Shown here: one piece after another, positions 53,590-62,545 of the stretch
Layout of the letters: every line of letters begins with the position of its first letter
Numbering within the stretch: position 1 is the stretch's first letter
From: Chloroflexota bacterium
GTDB taxonomy: Bacteria > Chloroflexota > Dehalococcoidia > Lucifugimonadales > QGNO01
DNA length: 64,000 nucleotides
Reading direction: 5' to 3'
Assembly: GCA_003228195.2 (NCBI GenBank)
Contig: QGNO01000001.1
Coordinates: 149,550 to 213,549, forward strand
The notes under the pieces: generated by a model
What the model was told of the DNA's origin: nothing
Seen by the model: the letters and a program-made list of their open reading frames with translations, nothing else
Database searches by the model: none
Program-made: the position numbers and the translations under genes

Positions 53590-54537
53590 TTAGAAACCAT
53601 GCTCTTCGAGGATAGCATCTAGTTCGGCTTTCTCTTCGATTGTGAGTTGGCAGTCTCCTGCTTTAGCATTCGCCTTAACCTGTTCTGGCTTTGTTGCGCC
53701 GGCTATTACACAGCTTACTGAGGGGTTAGCTAACAGCCAAGCTATAGCCAACTCCACCATGCTGCAGCCGCGCTGCGCTGCGAAATCCTCCAATTTTTCC
53801 AATAGGTCAAAATTCGAACTTGTGAGTGCTGCATCAGCTCTTTGTTGGTTTCCAGCTAATCTTGTGCCATCTGGTGTCCCAGCACCTCTTTTGTATTTAC
53901 CAGTCAGAAACCCACTTGCAAGCGGAAAATACGGCAAGATGCCCAAACCTAGCTTCGCTGCGGCAGGGGATATCTCTTTCTCAACATCACGCTTCATCAT
54001 GCTATATTCTGGCTGGACGGTAACAAAGGGTTGTAGGTTGAGGTTATTGGCAACTCCCATAGCTTCAGCTATTTGCCAGGCGGCATAGTTTGAGCATCCG
54101 ATGTAACGGACTTTACCTTGTTTCACGAGATCATCTAGGGTTCTCATAGTCTCTTCAACTGGTGTATTTGGGTCATGCCTATGAATCTGATATAGATCTA
54201 TATAGTCAGTTTGAAGCCTGCTCAAACTGACGTCTATTTGCTGCATCAGATGTTTTCGGGATGAACCAATTTCGTTAGGCCCGTCCCCAACACTCATGCC
54301 TGCTTTGGTTGCGAGTAGCACTTCGTGCCGTTTGCCCTTGAGCGCTTTGCCCATGTAATCTTCTGAAAGCCCACCTCCGTATACGTTTGCTGTATCGAAG
54401 AAATTGAGACCTTCTTCAATACATTGGTTCAAGACTAGAGCCGTTTCTTTAGGATCTAGACGCCCACCGAAGTTGTTGCATCCAAGCCCTACCACTGGCA
54501 CCTTAAGTCCCGAATTACCTAGTAATCTGTGTTCCAT
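53590..54537 (-). CDS. Aldo/keto reductase
   Basis: A 315-residue NADPH-dependent TIM-barrel reductase. The catalytic tetrad is visible: Asp in FFDTANVYGGGLSE with its Tyr, Lys in VLLATKAG and His in YQIHRHDPNTPVEETM. RYIGCSNYAAWQ and the C-terminal VIAGATKPEQVKANAKA are also typical. Closest to YajO/YhdN-like enzymes. The substrate is unknown. Confidence 0.93.
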   Translation of the reverse strand: MEHRLLGNSGLKVPVVGLGCNNFGGRLDPKETALVLNQCIEEGLNFFDTANVYGGGLSEDYMGKALKGKRHEVLLATKAGMSVGDGPNEIGSSRKHLMQQIDVSLSRLQTDYIDLYQIHRHDPNTPVEETMRTLDDLVKQGKVRYIGCSNYAAWQIAEAMGVANNLNLQPFVTVQPEYSMMKRDVEKEISPAAAKLGLGILPYFPLASGFLTGKYKRGAGTPDGTRLAGNQQRADAALTSSNFDLLEKLEDFAAQRGCSMVELAIAWLLANPSVSCVIAGATKPEQVKANAKAGDCQLTIEEKAELDAILEEHGF

Positions 54538-54601
54538 TGCTACTCCTTAATGAGCTTCTTTTCTGATTTATTTCAGAAACTTTATCTTAAAACGCTTAGC
54601 A

Positions 54602-54955
54602 TTACGATTCCAGAAAGTGGCGTTGTACGTTAGTTGTTGGGAATATCGCTATAAATTTTGCTGGTTTGTCACTTTTATTTACTAAGGAATGCTTGATATC
54701 TCCAGGAGCTAACACAGTGTCACCGGGTCCTACCTGAGTTACATCATCTCCTACCAGTGCCTCTAGCGAGCCTTCCAAAATTACCATGCACTCTTCGTGC
54801 CCGGGATGGATGTGTACTGGTATTTCTCCGCCTGGCGGTACGTCTAGCTCGAATACCGTTAGGTCCGTCGCTCCAAGTTCTCCATTCACCAACGTTTGCC
54901 TTTGGTTCCCCGAAAGTTCGTCAGCAGGGATATCCCCTTTTCTAATGATTGGCAT
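54602..54955 (-). CDS. Cupin-domain protein
   Basis: A 117-residue single-domain cupin. Motif 1 is GGEIPVHIHPGHEECMVILEG (metal histidines and Glu; split here as GGEIPVHIH and PGHEECMVILEG), and motif 2 is GDTVLAPGDIKHSLVN. A metal ion is likely bound. The ligand is unknown. It lies 64 bases upstream of the aldo/keto reductase gene. Confidence 0.85.
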   Translation of the reverse strand: MPIIRKGDIPADELSGNQRQTLVNGELGATDLTVFELDVPPGGEIPVHIHPGHEECMVILEGSLEALVGDDVTQVGPGDTVLAPGDIKHSLVNKSDKPAKFIAIFPTTNVQRHFLES

Positions 54956-55015
54956 TACAGCCTCCTGTATACGTTAAAAACCTTTACAAGTATGTCGTAC
55001 GATGATATCAGGAAT

Positions 55016-55756
55016 TTACACTAACTTTTCACCTATGTGAATTGCAAGTGCTCCAAATCCCACCTTGCGATGTTGTACATTTTTCAGGCCTGCCTCTTTC
55101 ATTATCGAGGCGAATAGGTCAGCATTAGGGAATAAATCGACTGAACGTGGCAGGTATGTGTACGCCTCGGCATCTCCAGTCAGGAGCCTTCCGATGATTG
55201 GAACCAGTTTGTGAAAATAGAAACGAAACAACCTAGGGAATACACCGCCTTTTTTGAAGGGAGTAATTTCTAGCACAACCACTCGGCCGTTAGGTTGTAC
55301 CACTCTTCTCATTTCAGATACCGCTTTTGGTATGTCGGATACGTTCCGCATGCTGAAAGCGGAAGTGGCGCAAATGAAAGAATCATCTTTGAAGGGTAGT
55401 TGTAATGCGTCACCTTGTAAGAACAGAGTTTCCCTTGATAGGTGCCGTTGTTTGGCCTTTATGGTGGCTATGGAGACCATTTCAGCGACGAAATCCACTC
55501 CTACAGTTGATAGGACACCTTTTTGTTTTAACAGAGCGAATGCCAAATCACCTGTGCCAGTCGCTATATCGAGAGCGTTTCCTTCCAGCCCTTTGGTGGC
55601 GAGTTGTGCCGTAAGCTTTCTCCAGTGATGATGCATCCCCCCGGTCATCACTGTGTTGAGTAGGTCGTACCTTCCGGAGATTCGGGCGAACATACCGGCT
55701 ACGTAACGGGCCTTTTCATCTCCCTTTAAGCTGTGTGGTTCGTGCTTTTGTGTCAT
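55016..55756 (-). CDS. menG: Demethylmenaquinone (ubiquinone-type) C-methyltransferase
   Basis: SAM-dependent enzyme of quinone synthesis. In 246 residues it shows FARISGRYDLLNTVMTGGMHHHWR, the SAM motif NALDIATGTGDLAFALL, FCVTSAF-like FICATSAFSMRNVSDIPKAVSEMRRV, VLEITPFKKGG and GDAEAYTYLPRSVDLFP. Menaquinone rather than ubiquinone is likely for this phylum. It is divergent from the dehydratase operon. Confidence 0.94.
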   Translation of the reverse strand: MTQKHEPHSLKGDEKARYVAGMFARISGRYDLLNTVMTGGMHHHWRKLTAQLATKGLEGNALDIATGTGDLAFALLKQKGVLSTVGVDFVAEMVSIATIKAKQRHLSRETLFLQGDALQLPFKDDSFICATSAFSMRNVSDIPKAVSEMRRVVQPNGRVVVLEITPFKKGGVFPRLFRFYFHKLVPIIGRLLTGDAEAYTYLPRSVDLFPNADLFASIMKEAGLKNVQHRKVGFGALAIHIGEKLV

Positions 55757-55804
55757 TTTGGGTTCCTATTGCCTATAGATAAAGCAAATCGTTGCTGCGG
55801 TTTA

Positions 55805-55834
55805 TTGATTCGATAGTATACTCATCTCTATAAT
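55805..55834 (+). promoter_or_regulatory. Promoter of the dehydratase-plsX-fabG operon
   Basis: TTGATT (55805-55810), 18-base spacer and a perfect TATAAT (55829-55834). Start is predicted near 55841, about 29 bases before the first ATG. Confidence 0.5.
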
Positions 55835-55869
55835 CGGTGGCGACATTATACTTTGACACTACTTAAATT

Positions 55870-56265
55870 ATGATTAATCATGGATTTACACCTGGCAGGG
55901 CATTCGAGTCAGACAAGGTTACTCTGAATAGTAACGTGCTTGGAGACTACCGCTCTGTTATTGAAGCTACCGCAGAAGTCTATAATGAAGACTACGTTCC
56001 CACTATAGCGCTTGCTGCGTTAGGTATCAGAACCTTACTGAGTGGCCTTGGTGTGCCTCCTGGTGCGGTCCATGTTTCGCAGGAGCTCCAATCGCATCGA
56101 GCAGCTAAGTCTGGTGACACAGTTTATTGTCACGGTGAAGTTACTCAATCTAGTCGGCGTAGCAAAGGCGGTGAAATTGTGATTTTGGAGTTTAAGGTAA
56201 TGGATAGTGAAGCGGCGCTGCTTTTGGATGGTCGGACAACACTAATTATTTTTGAGCAGGAGTAG
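55870..56265 (+). CDS. HadA-like hotdog subunit without catalytic motif
   Basis: A 131-residue single hotdog-fold protein. FESDKVTLNSNVLGDYRSVIEATAEVYN and the later VHVSQELQSHRAAKSGDTVYCHGEV fit the N-terminal FAS1/MaoC-like half. It lacks the DxNPxH hydratase motif, as do the structural HadA/HadC subunits of mycobacterial dehydratases. The next gene (catalytic half) begins directly after its stop, which supports a heterodimer. Confidence 0.75.
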   Translation: MINHGFTPGRAFESDKVTLNSNVLGDYRSVIEATAEVYNEDYVPTIALAALGIRTLLSGLGVPPGAVHVSQELQSHRAAKSGDTVYCHGEVTQSSRRSKGGEIVILEFKVMDSEAALLLDGRTTLIIFEQE

Positions 56266-56688
56266 ATGTTGCAGGAAGGAATGTCGCTTTCAGAATTGAG
56301 GAGATCTATTACACAGGATCAGATCAATCGGTATGCGGAGATTTCTGGGGATCATAACCCGGTTCACATAGATGTGGAATTTGCGACCAAGAGCATGTTT
56401 GGCCGTATAGTAGCCCACGGTATGATGGTGCTTGGGTTGATTTCAGAGATGCTGACAGTAGATTTTGGGCAAAATTGGTTGGATAGGGGCCGCCTTAAGG
56501 TGAGATTTAGATCACCGGTGTATCCGGGTGACCGCATATCAACCACGGGTAAAATCACAGGTATTATTAGCACAGATAGTGAGACTAAGATTGTGTGCAC
56601 GGTTGGATGCATTAATGGTGACGGCGAATATGTGATTACAGGAGAGGCTTCAGTGACTGTAAATGACACTGTTTTGAACAAGGAATAA
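56266..56688 (+). CDS. MaoC-like (R)-specific enoyl hydratase / HadB-like dehydratase
   Basis: A 140-residue hotdog protein with the complete motif ISGDHNPVHIDVEFA, where Asp and His are catalytic, followed by FGRIVAHGMMVLGL and YPGDRISTTGKI. It abuts the HadA-like gene and its TAA overlaps the ATG of plsX by one base. In this setting it probably dehydrates 3-hydroxyacyl-ACP for fatty-acid synthesis. Confidence 0.85.
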   Translation: MLQEGMSLSELRRSITQDQINRYAEISGDHNPVHIDVEFATKSMFGRIVAHGMMVLGLISEMLTVDFGQNWLDRGRLKVRFRSPVYPGDRISTTGKITGIISTDSETKIVCTVGCINGDGEYVITGEASVTVNDTVLNKE

Positions 56689-57725
56689 TGATGGAAGGAA
56701 AAGATAGTTTTACAGTTGCTGTTGACGCAATGGGTGGTGATTTTGCCCCTAGGGAGATCGTTAAAGGTGCCATTCGTGCTGCTCAGGAAAACGGGCATAA
56801 GATTTTGCTAGTAGGTGATGAGAGTGCACTTGAAGTTGAACTTAGTAATTACGAAGTCGGCAAATTGGATATTATTGTAGTTGCCTCAGAAGGCGTAATA
56901 GAGGAAACGGATAACCCTATACGAGCTATCAAAGAAAAACCGTACGCTTCAGTAGTACAGGCGGCCAGATTGGTTAAGTCTGGAGACGCACATGCGTTTG
57001 TTACAATGGGCTCTACTGGGGCTGCTATGGCTGCAGCAACCCTTGAAATGGGACTTTTGGACAACATAGACCGGCCTGCAATAGGCGGCCCGTTATTTGG
57101 GGGGCTTTCTAGAACCGTATTTGGGGGGCTTTCTAGAACCGTGCTGATGGATCTTGGCAGCAATGTTGATTGTCGCCCCAGCCGGCTTTTGGGATTTGCT
57201 GCTTTAGGAGTAGCATTCGCGAGAGTTATACAAGGAATTGAAAATCCTAGAGTTGGTATATTGAGTGTGGGATCCGAAGAAGGCAAGGGGAACCGACAAA
57301 CCAAAGAAGCCTACCCATTATTTAAAGAGAGTAACCTGAACTTCATAGGCAATGTGGAAGGAATGGATATTTTATTAGACAAGGCCGACGTGGTGGTCTG
57401 TGACGGATTCGTTGGAAACATATTAATGAAATATACGGAAGGCCTCGGAATGGCTTTGCTAAAGCATATGCCAGACTTGTTGGGGGCGTCGTTGCCGGCT
57501 GAAATATCAGCGCAGATTTCAAAAAAACTTGTTGAAATGACATCTCCTGCCGAGGTGGGCGGGGGTGGCCCTCTATTCGGAATTAATGGAACGGCGATTG
57601 TGGGACATGGTCGTGCAAATGGTGAAAATGTTGCACAGGCGATAATAATGGCAGAAAACGTGGTTAAGGGCGGTTTGATAGAGGCCATGAGCAAAGAGCT
57701 GGCTGCTCTAAATCAATTAGGATAA
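56688..57725 (+). CDS. plsX: Phosphate acyltransferase PlsX with an 8-residue tandem duplication
   Basis: Makes acyl-phosphate from acyl-ACP for phospholipid synthesis. The 345 residues include FTVAVDAMGGDFAPREIVKGA, VRIKPYAS-like IKEKPYASVVQAARLVKSG, STGAAMAAATL, NVDCRPSRLLGFAALG, NFIGNVEGMD and DGFVGNILMKYTEG. Near residues 136-151 FGGLSRTV occurs twice in a row, encoded by a perfect 24-bp tandem repeat (57095-57142). The frame is kept. Confidence 0.95.
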   Translation: MMEGKDSFTVAVDAMGGDFAPREIVKGAIRAAQENGHKILLVGDESALEVELSNYEVGKLDIIVVASEGVIEETDNPIRAIKEKPYASVVQAARLVKSGDAHAFVTMGSTGAAMAAATLEMGLLDNIDRPAIGGPLFGGLSRTVFGGLSRTVLMDLGSNVDCRPSRLLGFAALGVAFARVIQGIENPRVGILSVGSEEGKGNRQTKEAYPLFKESNLNFIGNVEGMDILLDKADVVVCDGFVGNILMKYTEGLGMALLKHMPDLLGASLPAEISAQISKKLVEMTSPAEVGGGGPLFGINGTAIVGHGRANGENVAQAIIMAENVVKGGLIEAMSKELAALNQLG

Positions 57726-57733
57726 GGAGAGAT

Positions 57734-58489
57734 ATGACTTCGCAAAGACCTCTTGAAGGAAAGGTCGCGTTAGTTACTGGTGCTTCTGGAGGCATAGGCG
57801 GGGCAATTGCTTTGAAGCTGGCCTCTCAAGGTGCTTCTATTGGAGTTCATTACAACGCAACAAAATCAAATGCAGAGAAAATTTGTGAAGGTGTGCGGGT
57901 AGCTGGAGGTTCCGCCATATCAATTCACGCTGACGTAACTGATGTAAGTCAGGTAAATTGTATGTTCGATGATCTGGGTAGTGAATATGGCTCGGTTGAT
58001 ATATTGGTAAACAATGCAGGAATTAACAAGGATGGACTCCTTATAAGGATGTCTGACTCAGATTGGGACGAGGTAATTCGAGTGAATTTGAAAGGAGCTT
58101 TCCTATGTTCGAGGGCAGCTGCGAAAGTCATGTTGAAAAAAAGATGGGGCAGAATAATCACAATCTCATCCATTGTGGGTCTGGTTGGTAATTTTGGTCA
58201 GGCGAACTATGCGGCTTCTAAGGCGGGATTAATCGGATTGACTAAGAGTTTAGCGAGGGAGTTGGCTTCACGCAATGTGACTGTGAATGCTTTGACTCCT
58301 GGCTTTATTGAAGTTGGAATGGTTAAGAGTATGACTAAAGAAATGAAAGATATGGTAACTGCCCGAATTCCGATGGGCCGATTGGGCTCTCCGGAAGACG
58401 TGGCGGCTCTTGCCGGATTTCTTGCAAGTGAGGAAGCAGGTTACATTACTGGGCAGGCTTTCTCGGTGGATGGAGGATTAGTTCTGTAG
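57734..58489 (+). CDS. fabG: 3-oxoacyl-ACP reductase
   Basis: NADPH-dependent SDR enzyme of fatty-acid elongation. In 251 residues it has VTGASGGIGGAIALKLA, DILVNNAGINKD, ISSIVGLVGNFGQANYAASKAG (Ser, Tyr, Lys) and TPGFIEVGM. GGAGAG lies just before ATG. It follows plsX by eight bases, which argues for lipid synthesis over a catabolic SDR role. Confidence 0.93.
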   Translation: MTSQRPLEGKVALVTGASGGIGGAIALKLASQGASIGVHYNATKSNAEKICEGVRVAGGSAISIHADVTDVSQVNCMFDDLGSEYGSVDILVNNAGINKDGLLIRMSDSDWDEVIRVNLKGAFLCSRAAAKVMLKKRWGRIITISSIVGLVGNFGQANYAASKAGLIGLTKSLARELASRNVTVNALTPGFIEVGMVKSMTKEMKDMVTARIPMGRLGSPEDVAALAGFLASEEAGYITGQAFSVDGGLVL

Positions 58490-58499
58490 TGAATTAAAC

Positions 58500-59582
58500 T
58501 TAACTGCGGCTTAGCAGTTTTTCTTGGATGGGAGAGGTTATAACCTCTCCCAATACGATGTCGTTGGAGTCGTGGGCTTGCAAAGCCTTATTAGTTTCAA
58601 TGTGATCTATATGCACTATAGCAAGCCCTATGCGTTGTTGGGTCACTGGATTTATCGATAAAGACGATACCCAGCCAACTTCCACTCCGTCAGATTTAAG
58701 CTGAGCTCCCTCGATGATATTGTCGCTCAACGTCTCAATAGAAACTAACTGACGCCTCACTTTATTGTAGTTATATAGCCGCAGAACCACTTCTTGGCCG
58801 GTGTAGCAACCCTTATCCCAATGTATGTATTTGTTCAGGTTAACCTCCCACGGATTCACCCTTTCAGTTAACTCGTGGCCGTACCGTGTTATCCCTGACT
58901 CTATTCTCACAACGTTGTAAGCTTCATGACCTACTGGGGAAGCCCCGTGGGACACAAGGAGTTTCCATACCTCTTGCGCCTGGCTTGATTCCATAACAAA
59001 GCTGTAACCTAATTCGCCTAGTGGATCAGTTCGAATTATCGAAGCAGGCGCACCTTTTACTGATAAAGCCAAATGCTCGTAGAGGGCGAGTTGAGCGGAT
59101 TCTAAGTTGAACGCTTTCTCCACAAGTAGGTTAGATTTAGGTCCTGTTAGCGTGAACATTCCAGTGCTCGTAGTGATATCTTCTAAAATTACCTCTTCTA
59201 GAAAAATGTACAGCTCGATCCATTCCGAAGTCTGTTCTATTGCTTCCGGGCTGGTTATCATCATCAGCCCATCTTCCTTGGCGAATATGTGGACTAGATC
59301 TATAATTCGACCCTTGTTGGTTAACAGAATGGTTCCTTCACCAGTGCCAGCTGGCAAAATATCTATCTTGTATGTTGACAGCCTGTTTAGTAGATCTAGG
59401 GCATCCTTGCCGTCAATTCTTATGCGTCCGAAGTGAGAATGATCTATAAGCCCGGTTTCATCCTTGATTACTCTGTACTCTTCAGATGGATCCCCGTAGT
59501 TCCCGGGTAATTTCCAGTCTCCGATCGAGATGAAAGCAGCTCCTGCGCTTTCGTGTAATTCACTCAAGTGCAAATTTTTCAT
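58500..59582 (-). CDS. ygfZ: YgfZ/GcvT-family folate-binding protein
   Basis: A 360-residue protein of the GcvT fold. The YgfZ signature KGCYTGQEVV (about residue 262) and RTDPLGELGYSF are present. RIDGKDALDLLNRLST and the N-terminal barrel are shared with aminomethyltransferase, but the KGCYxGQE motif assigns it to the group that helps maintain Fe-S enzymes with tetrahydrofolate. An A-type Fe-S carrier gene lies 69 bases upstream on the same strand, consistent with that role. Confidence 0.88.
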   Translation of the reverse strand: MKNLHLSELHESAGAAFISIGDWKLPGNYGDPSEEYRVIKDETGLIDHSHFGRIRIDGKDALDLLNRLSTYKIDILPAGTGEGTILLTNKGRIIDLVHIFAKEDGLMMITSPEAIEQTSEWIELYIFLEEVILEDITTSTGMFTLTGPKSNLLVEKAFNLESAQLALYEHLALSVKGAPASIIRTDPLGELGYSFVMESSQAQEVWKLLVSHGASPVGHEAYNVVRIESGITRYGHELTERVNPWEVNLNKYIHWDKGCYTGQEVVLRLYNYNKVRRQLVSIETLSDNIIEGAQLKSDGVEVGWVSSLSINPVTQQRIGLAIVHIDHIETNKALQAHDSNDIVLGEVITSPIQEKLLSRS

Positions 59583-59651
59583 AAGTTTTTTCTAGGAACA
59601 TGGGCCGGAATTAGCTGTAAGTACACTGATACTTTATGAAATGGGCGTAAA

Positions 59652-59990
59652 TTATACAGAGAACGATGTTCCGCAGCCACATGTGGTCTTTGCATTGGGA
59701 TTGCTAAAAACAAAACCCTTGCCGTTCAACCCACCGGAGTAGTCCAAAACCGTCCCAGCTAGGAATATGTAACTCTTCTTGTCAATCATTATAGAAACGC
59801 CGTGTTGTTCGATTACCTTATCCGTATCTCTTGCTACATCATCCACGGCGAGATCGTAAGTTAGCCCAGAGCAACCTCCGCCTTTCACGGCGACGCGCAA
59901 CGACACTTCCTCTCCTTCCATTTTACGGGTGAAATCCCTTACGTGGCTGGCTGCATTTTCAGTTATGTTAATACTCAGAGGTGCTACCAT
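59652..59990 (-). CDS. erpA: A-type iron-sulfur cluster carrier/insertion protein
   Basis: A 112-residue protein of the IscA/ErpA/SufA family. The three conserved cysteines are in GGGCSGLTYDL and the C-terminal TTCGCGTSF. INITENAASHVRDF and the central VSIMIDKKSYIFLAGTVLDY are typical. Which of the A-type paralogues it is cannot be fixed. It is upstream of ygfZ. Confidence 0.93.
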   Translation of the reverse strand: MVAPLSINITENAASHVRDFTRKMEGEEVSLRVAVKGGGCSGLTYDLAVDDVARDTDKVIEQHGVSIMIDKKSYIFLAGTVLDYSGGLNGKGFVFSNPNAKTTCGCGTSFSV

Positions 59991-60071
59991 TGATTTGATC
60001 CTTAATGCGTAGTTAGAAGATATTAGCCCATTGTAATGACAGGTTATCCGTCAGGTCAAATAGCGGAATGC

Positions 60072-60077
60072 TATAAT
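60072..60077 (+). promoter_or_regulatory. -10 element six bases before the adenosyltransferase start
   Basis: A perfect TATAAT is followed by six bases and then ATG 60084. Transcription at the usual distance would begin at or next to the A of ATG, giving a leaderless mRNA. No strong -35 is seen. Confidence 0.5.
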
Positions 60078-60083
60078 CCTATT

Positions 60084-60644
60084 ATGGTTAAGATTTATAC
60101 TAAAAGTGGCGATGATGGTGAAACAGGGCTGTTGTATGGTGGGCGAATATCAAAAGCTGATCTACGCTGCGACGCTTACGGTACTACTGATGAGGCTGTT
60201 TCAGCCATGGGTCTGGCTCGTTCCTTGGCGCGTGATACGAGAGTGAGAGAAATTTTGGACCGTATGCAACGAGAACTGTTTACGGTTGGTGCTGAACTGT
60301 CTACTGACCCTAGCAAGTATGAGATCATGAAGGGACACTTTGGAGTGACTACCTCAGAGATGGTAGGTAATTTGGAGCTAATAATTGACGAATTGGCGAG
60401 CGAGGTTCAACTTCCTAGGTCGTTTATAATCCCTGGAGGTTCCCCGTGTTCAGCCGCTTTGGATATGGCGCGTTCCGTGCTGCGTCGTGCTGAGCGTCAC
60501 ACGGTTTCGGTAAAAGAGGCTGGTCTATTGGTAAACTCGGAGATACTGCGGTATCTCAACCGTGCGTCGGACCTACTATTTATGTTGGCTCGTTACGAGG
60601 ATCGTGATCTAATTTTAGAAACTCTTACAGAAAACCCTTCCTAG
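60084..60644 (+). CDS. Cob(I)alamin adenosyltransferase, PduO type
   Basis: Transfers adenosyl from ATP to reduced corrinoid to form adenosylcobalamin. It starts MVKIYTKSGDDGETGLLYGG, the ATP-binding N terminus. RSVLRRAERHTV, LNRASDLLFMLARYED and the helical bundle follow; length 186 residues. An in-frame ATG 16 codons earlier (60036) would add TGYPSGQIAECYNP, which is not family-like, so 60084 is chosen. There is no Shine-Dalgarno. No cobalamin riboswitch is seen. Confidence 0.92.
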   Translation: MVKIYTKSGDDGETGLLYGGRISKADLRCDAYGTTDEAVSAMGLARSLARDTRVREILDRMQRELFTVGAELSTDPSKYEIMKGHFGVTTSEMVGNLELIIDELASEVQLPRSFIIPGGSPCSAALDMARSVLRRAERHTVSVKEAGLLVNSEILRYLNRASDLLFMLARYEDRDLILETLTENPS

Positions 60645-60681
60645 AGTATTTATTAGTTTCACTGAATATATGAAGCTAATC

Positions 60682-61044
60682 CTAGCTTACATCCACCTCT
60701 ATACCCCCGGTCCAGCCTAGTACAATATTGAATACCCAGGTGCCAATTGCTGTGAATATTAAAGCGGCTGTAATGTAAAATATGGGTAATCCGATCATTA
60801 TCCCAAAAGCTTCCCCACCGCTTCCGCTTACTAGCATAACTAAGCCAATTAAAAAGCAGATAGGGATCATCAGTACGGCATACGTAACCGTAGAAACTTT
60901 AGTAGCGGACCAAATGCCGATTCTACGCACAGTTTTTCTTTCTAAACTTCCGGTATTCTGAATTTCTCCTACAGATTTCCCGCACTCCCCACAAAAAGTA
61001 GCTCCAGAATCCTGTTCTGACCCACAATGTCCACAATATTCCAT
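60682..61044 (-). CDS. Zinc-ribbon protein with C-terminal membrane helices (DUF3566-like)
   Basis: A 120-residue protein. The N terminus is a double CxxC zinc ribbon (YCGHCGSEQDSGATFCGECG), followed by a linker and two membrane helices (VLMIPICFLIGLVMLVSG and IFYITAALIFTAIGTWVF). ATG with GGAGGAG upstream. The function is unknown; the second part resembles DUF3566-like membrane proteins. Confidence 0.75.
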   Translation of the reverse strand: MEYCGHCGSEQDSGATFCGECGKSVGEIQNTGSLERKTVRRIGIWSATKVSTVTYAVLMIPICFLIGLVMLVSGSGGEAFGIMIGLPIFYITAALIFTAIGTWVFNIVLGWTGGIEVDVS

Positions 61045-61155
61045 AGCCCGACTCCTCCTTTCGTAACTTAATCTCGATCATGCTTGATGAGTATTATAAA
61101 AAAATGGGGAAATTAAGTATATAATCCTTCGAACCTTGGGAAGTGAGGTGTCAAA

Positions 61156-62427
61156 ATGGTAACGACGGTGGTTACGGCGAAAAAACTGATAGATGGCAAA
61201 AAGGATTCTCCTTTTGAGAATATGGCTGTTGTGATAGATGGGAGTCGGATTGTCCAGATTGTCCCACAATCGCAATTACAGTTGCCGGAAGGAATTGAGG
61301 TCCGTACCTTTGATTTCCCTAATAGTCATATATTGCCAGGTCTGATAGATGCTCACACCCACCTGATGTTTGGCACTGTTGATGGTAAAGGTTATGACGA
61401 AGGTCCATATGAGAAAGTTATAGAGCGTGATTCCGATGAAATCATGCTTCTTAGGGCTGCTCATAATACTCACATGCATTTAAGTTCCGGAGTCACCACT
61501 CTCAGGGACAATGGTGCTAGAAATAAGATAACTTTTGATCTTAGAGAAGGAGCTAGGCAGGGATTAGTAACGGCCCCAAGATTGCTCTTGTCTGGCCGCC
61601 CAGTCACGATGACAGGCGGTCATTTTTTTTGGTGTAACGGTGAGGCAGATGGTACTGAGGGGGCCCGTGACGCTGTGCGGTTACTAGTAAAGGAAGGGGC
61701 TGATCATATAAAGATCATGGCATCCGGGGGTGGTACGGCCATAACGGACAATCGTAAGGCTTCGTATGGCGTTGAGGAGATGCGCGCTATTGTTGAGGAG
61801 GCCCATGTGCACGGTAAACTCACCACCGCTCACTGCCTAGCTACCAAAAGCATCAGCAACGCGCTGGATGCTGGAGTGGACATGATTGAACACGCAGGCT
61901 TCATAGAGCCTGACGGCTCATACGTTTTTGACCCTAGAGTTGCGGAGAGAATAGCGAATCAGGGCGTATATGTAAGCCCAACTATACAGACCGGTTACCG
62001 AGGCCTGGAGCGGCTGTTAAGTAAACAGGGGATAGCCCCGTTGTCTGTTCAAGAGGAGTTAAGGCTTGACTCTTTAAAGGCAAAGTGCGAAAGCCAGCTT
62101 GAATTTGTTGGGAAACTGTGGAAGGACTGGGAGGTTAAGATTATTGCCGGCACTGATGCGATACAAATGTTTGGTGATTATAGCCTTGGCCTAGAGCTAC
62201 ACAGTGATGCTGGAATGAGCAATATGGATGTAATAAAGTCAGCAACAGGCGAGGCTGCCCAAGGATTAGGAATGATCGATCAGATTGGCACCCTGGAAGT
62301 TGGGAAGGAAGCCGATTTGATAGTTGTTGAAAATGATCCTCTGAAAGATGTAAAAGCAATGCGCGAAATTCAGTTAGTGATAAGGGCTGGCCGTGAAATC
62401 TTGCCATACAAGACTAACGAGAGGTGA
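61156..62427 (+). CDS. Amidohydrolase (imidazolonepropionase/Xaa-Pro-like)
   Basis: A 423-residue metal hydrolase. ILPGLIDAHTHLMFG gives the HxH ligands, KIMASGGG gives the carboxylated or metal-bridging lysine position, AHCLATKSISNALDAGVDMIEHAGF gives two histidines, and AGTDAIQMFGD gives the Asp. The metal site is complete, unlike the amidohydrolase at 49,310. It is followed by an MFS permease on the same strand, so uptake and hydrolysis of an amide or dipeptide is plausible. Confidence 0.9.
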   Translation: MVTTVVTAKKLIDGKKDSPFENMAVVIDGSRIVQIVPQSQLQLPEGIEVRTFDFPNSHILPGLIDAHTHLMFGTVDGKGYDEGPYEKVIERDSDEIMLLRAAHNTHMHLSSGVTTLRDNGARNKITFDLREGARQGLVTAPRLLLSGRPVTMTGGHFFWCNGEADGTEGARDAVRLLVKEGADHIKIMASGGGTAITDNRKASYGVEEMRAIVEEAHVHGKLTTAHCLATKSISNALDAGVDMIEHAGFIEPDGSYVFDPRVAERIANQGVYVSPTIQTGYRGLERLLSKQGIAPLSVQEELRLDSLKAKCESQLEFVGKLWKDWEVKIIAGTDAIQMFGDYSLGLELHSDAGMSNMDVIKSATGEAAQGLGMIDQIGTLEVGKEADLIVVENDPLKDVKAMREIQLVIRAGREILPYKTNER

Positions 62428-62545
62428 GATCAGGTTTTGGCCGGCATGACTCAAACTCCGATGATATTTTGAAAGCTGAGATTGCAATATTTGGGAAATT
62501 ATTATTTGTAGCTTGCCCATTGCAGTGTGAATAACGGGATACTGG

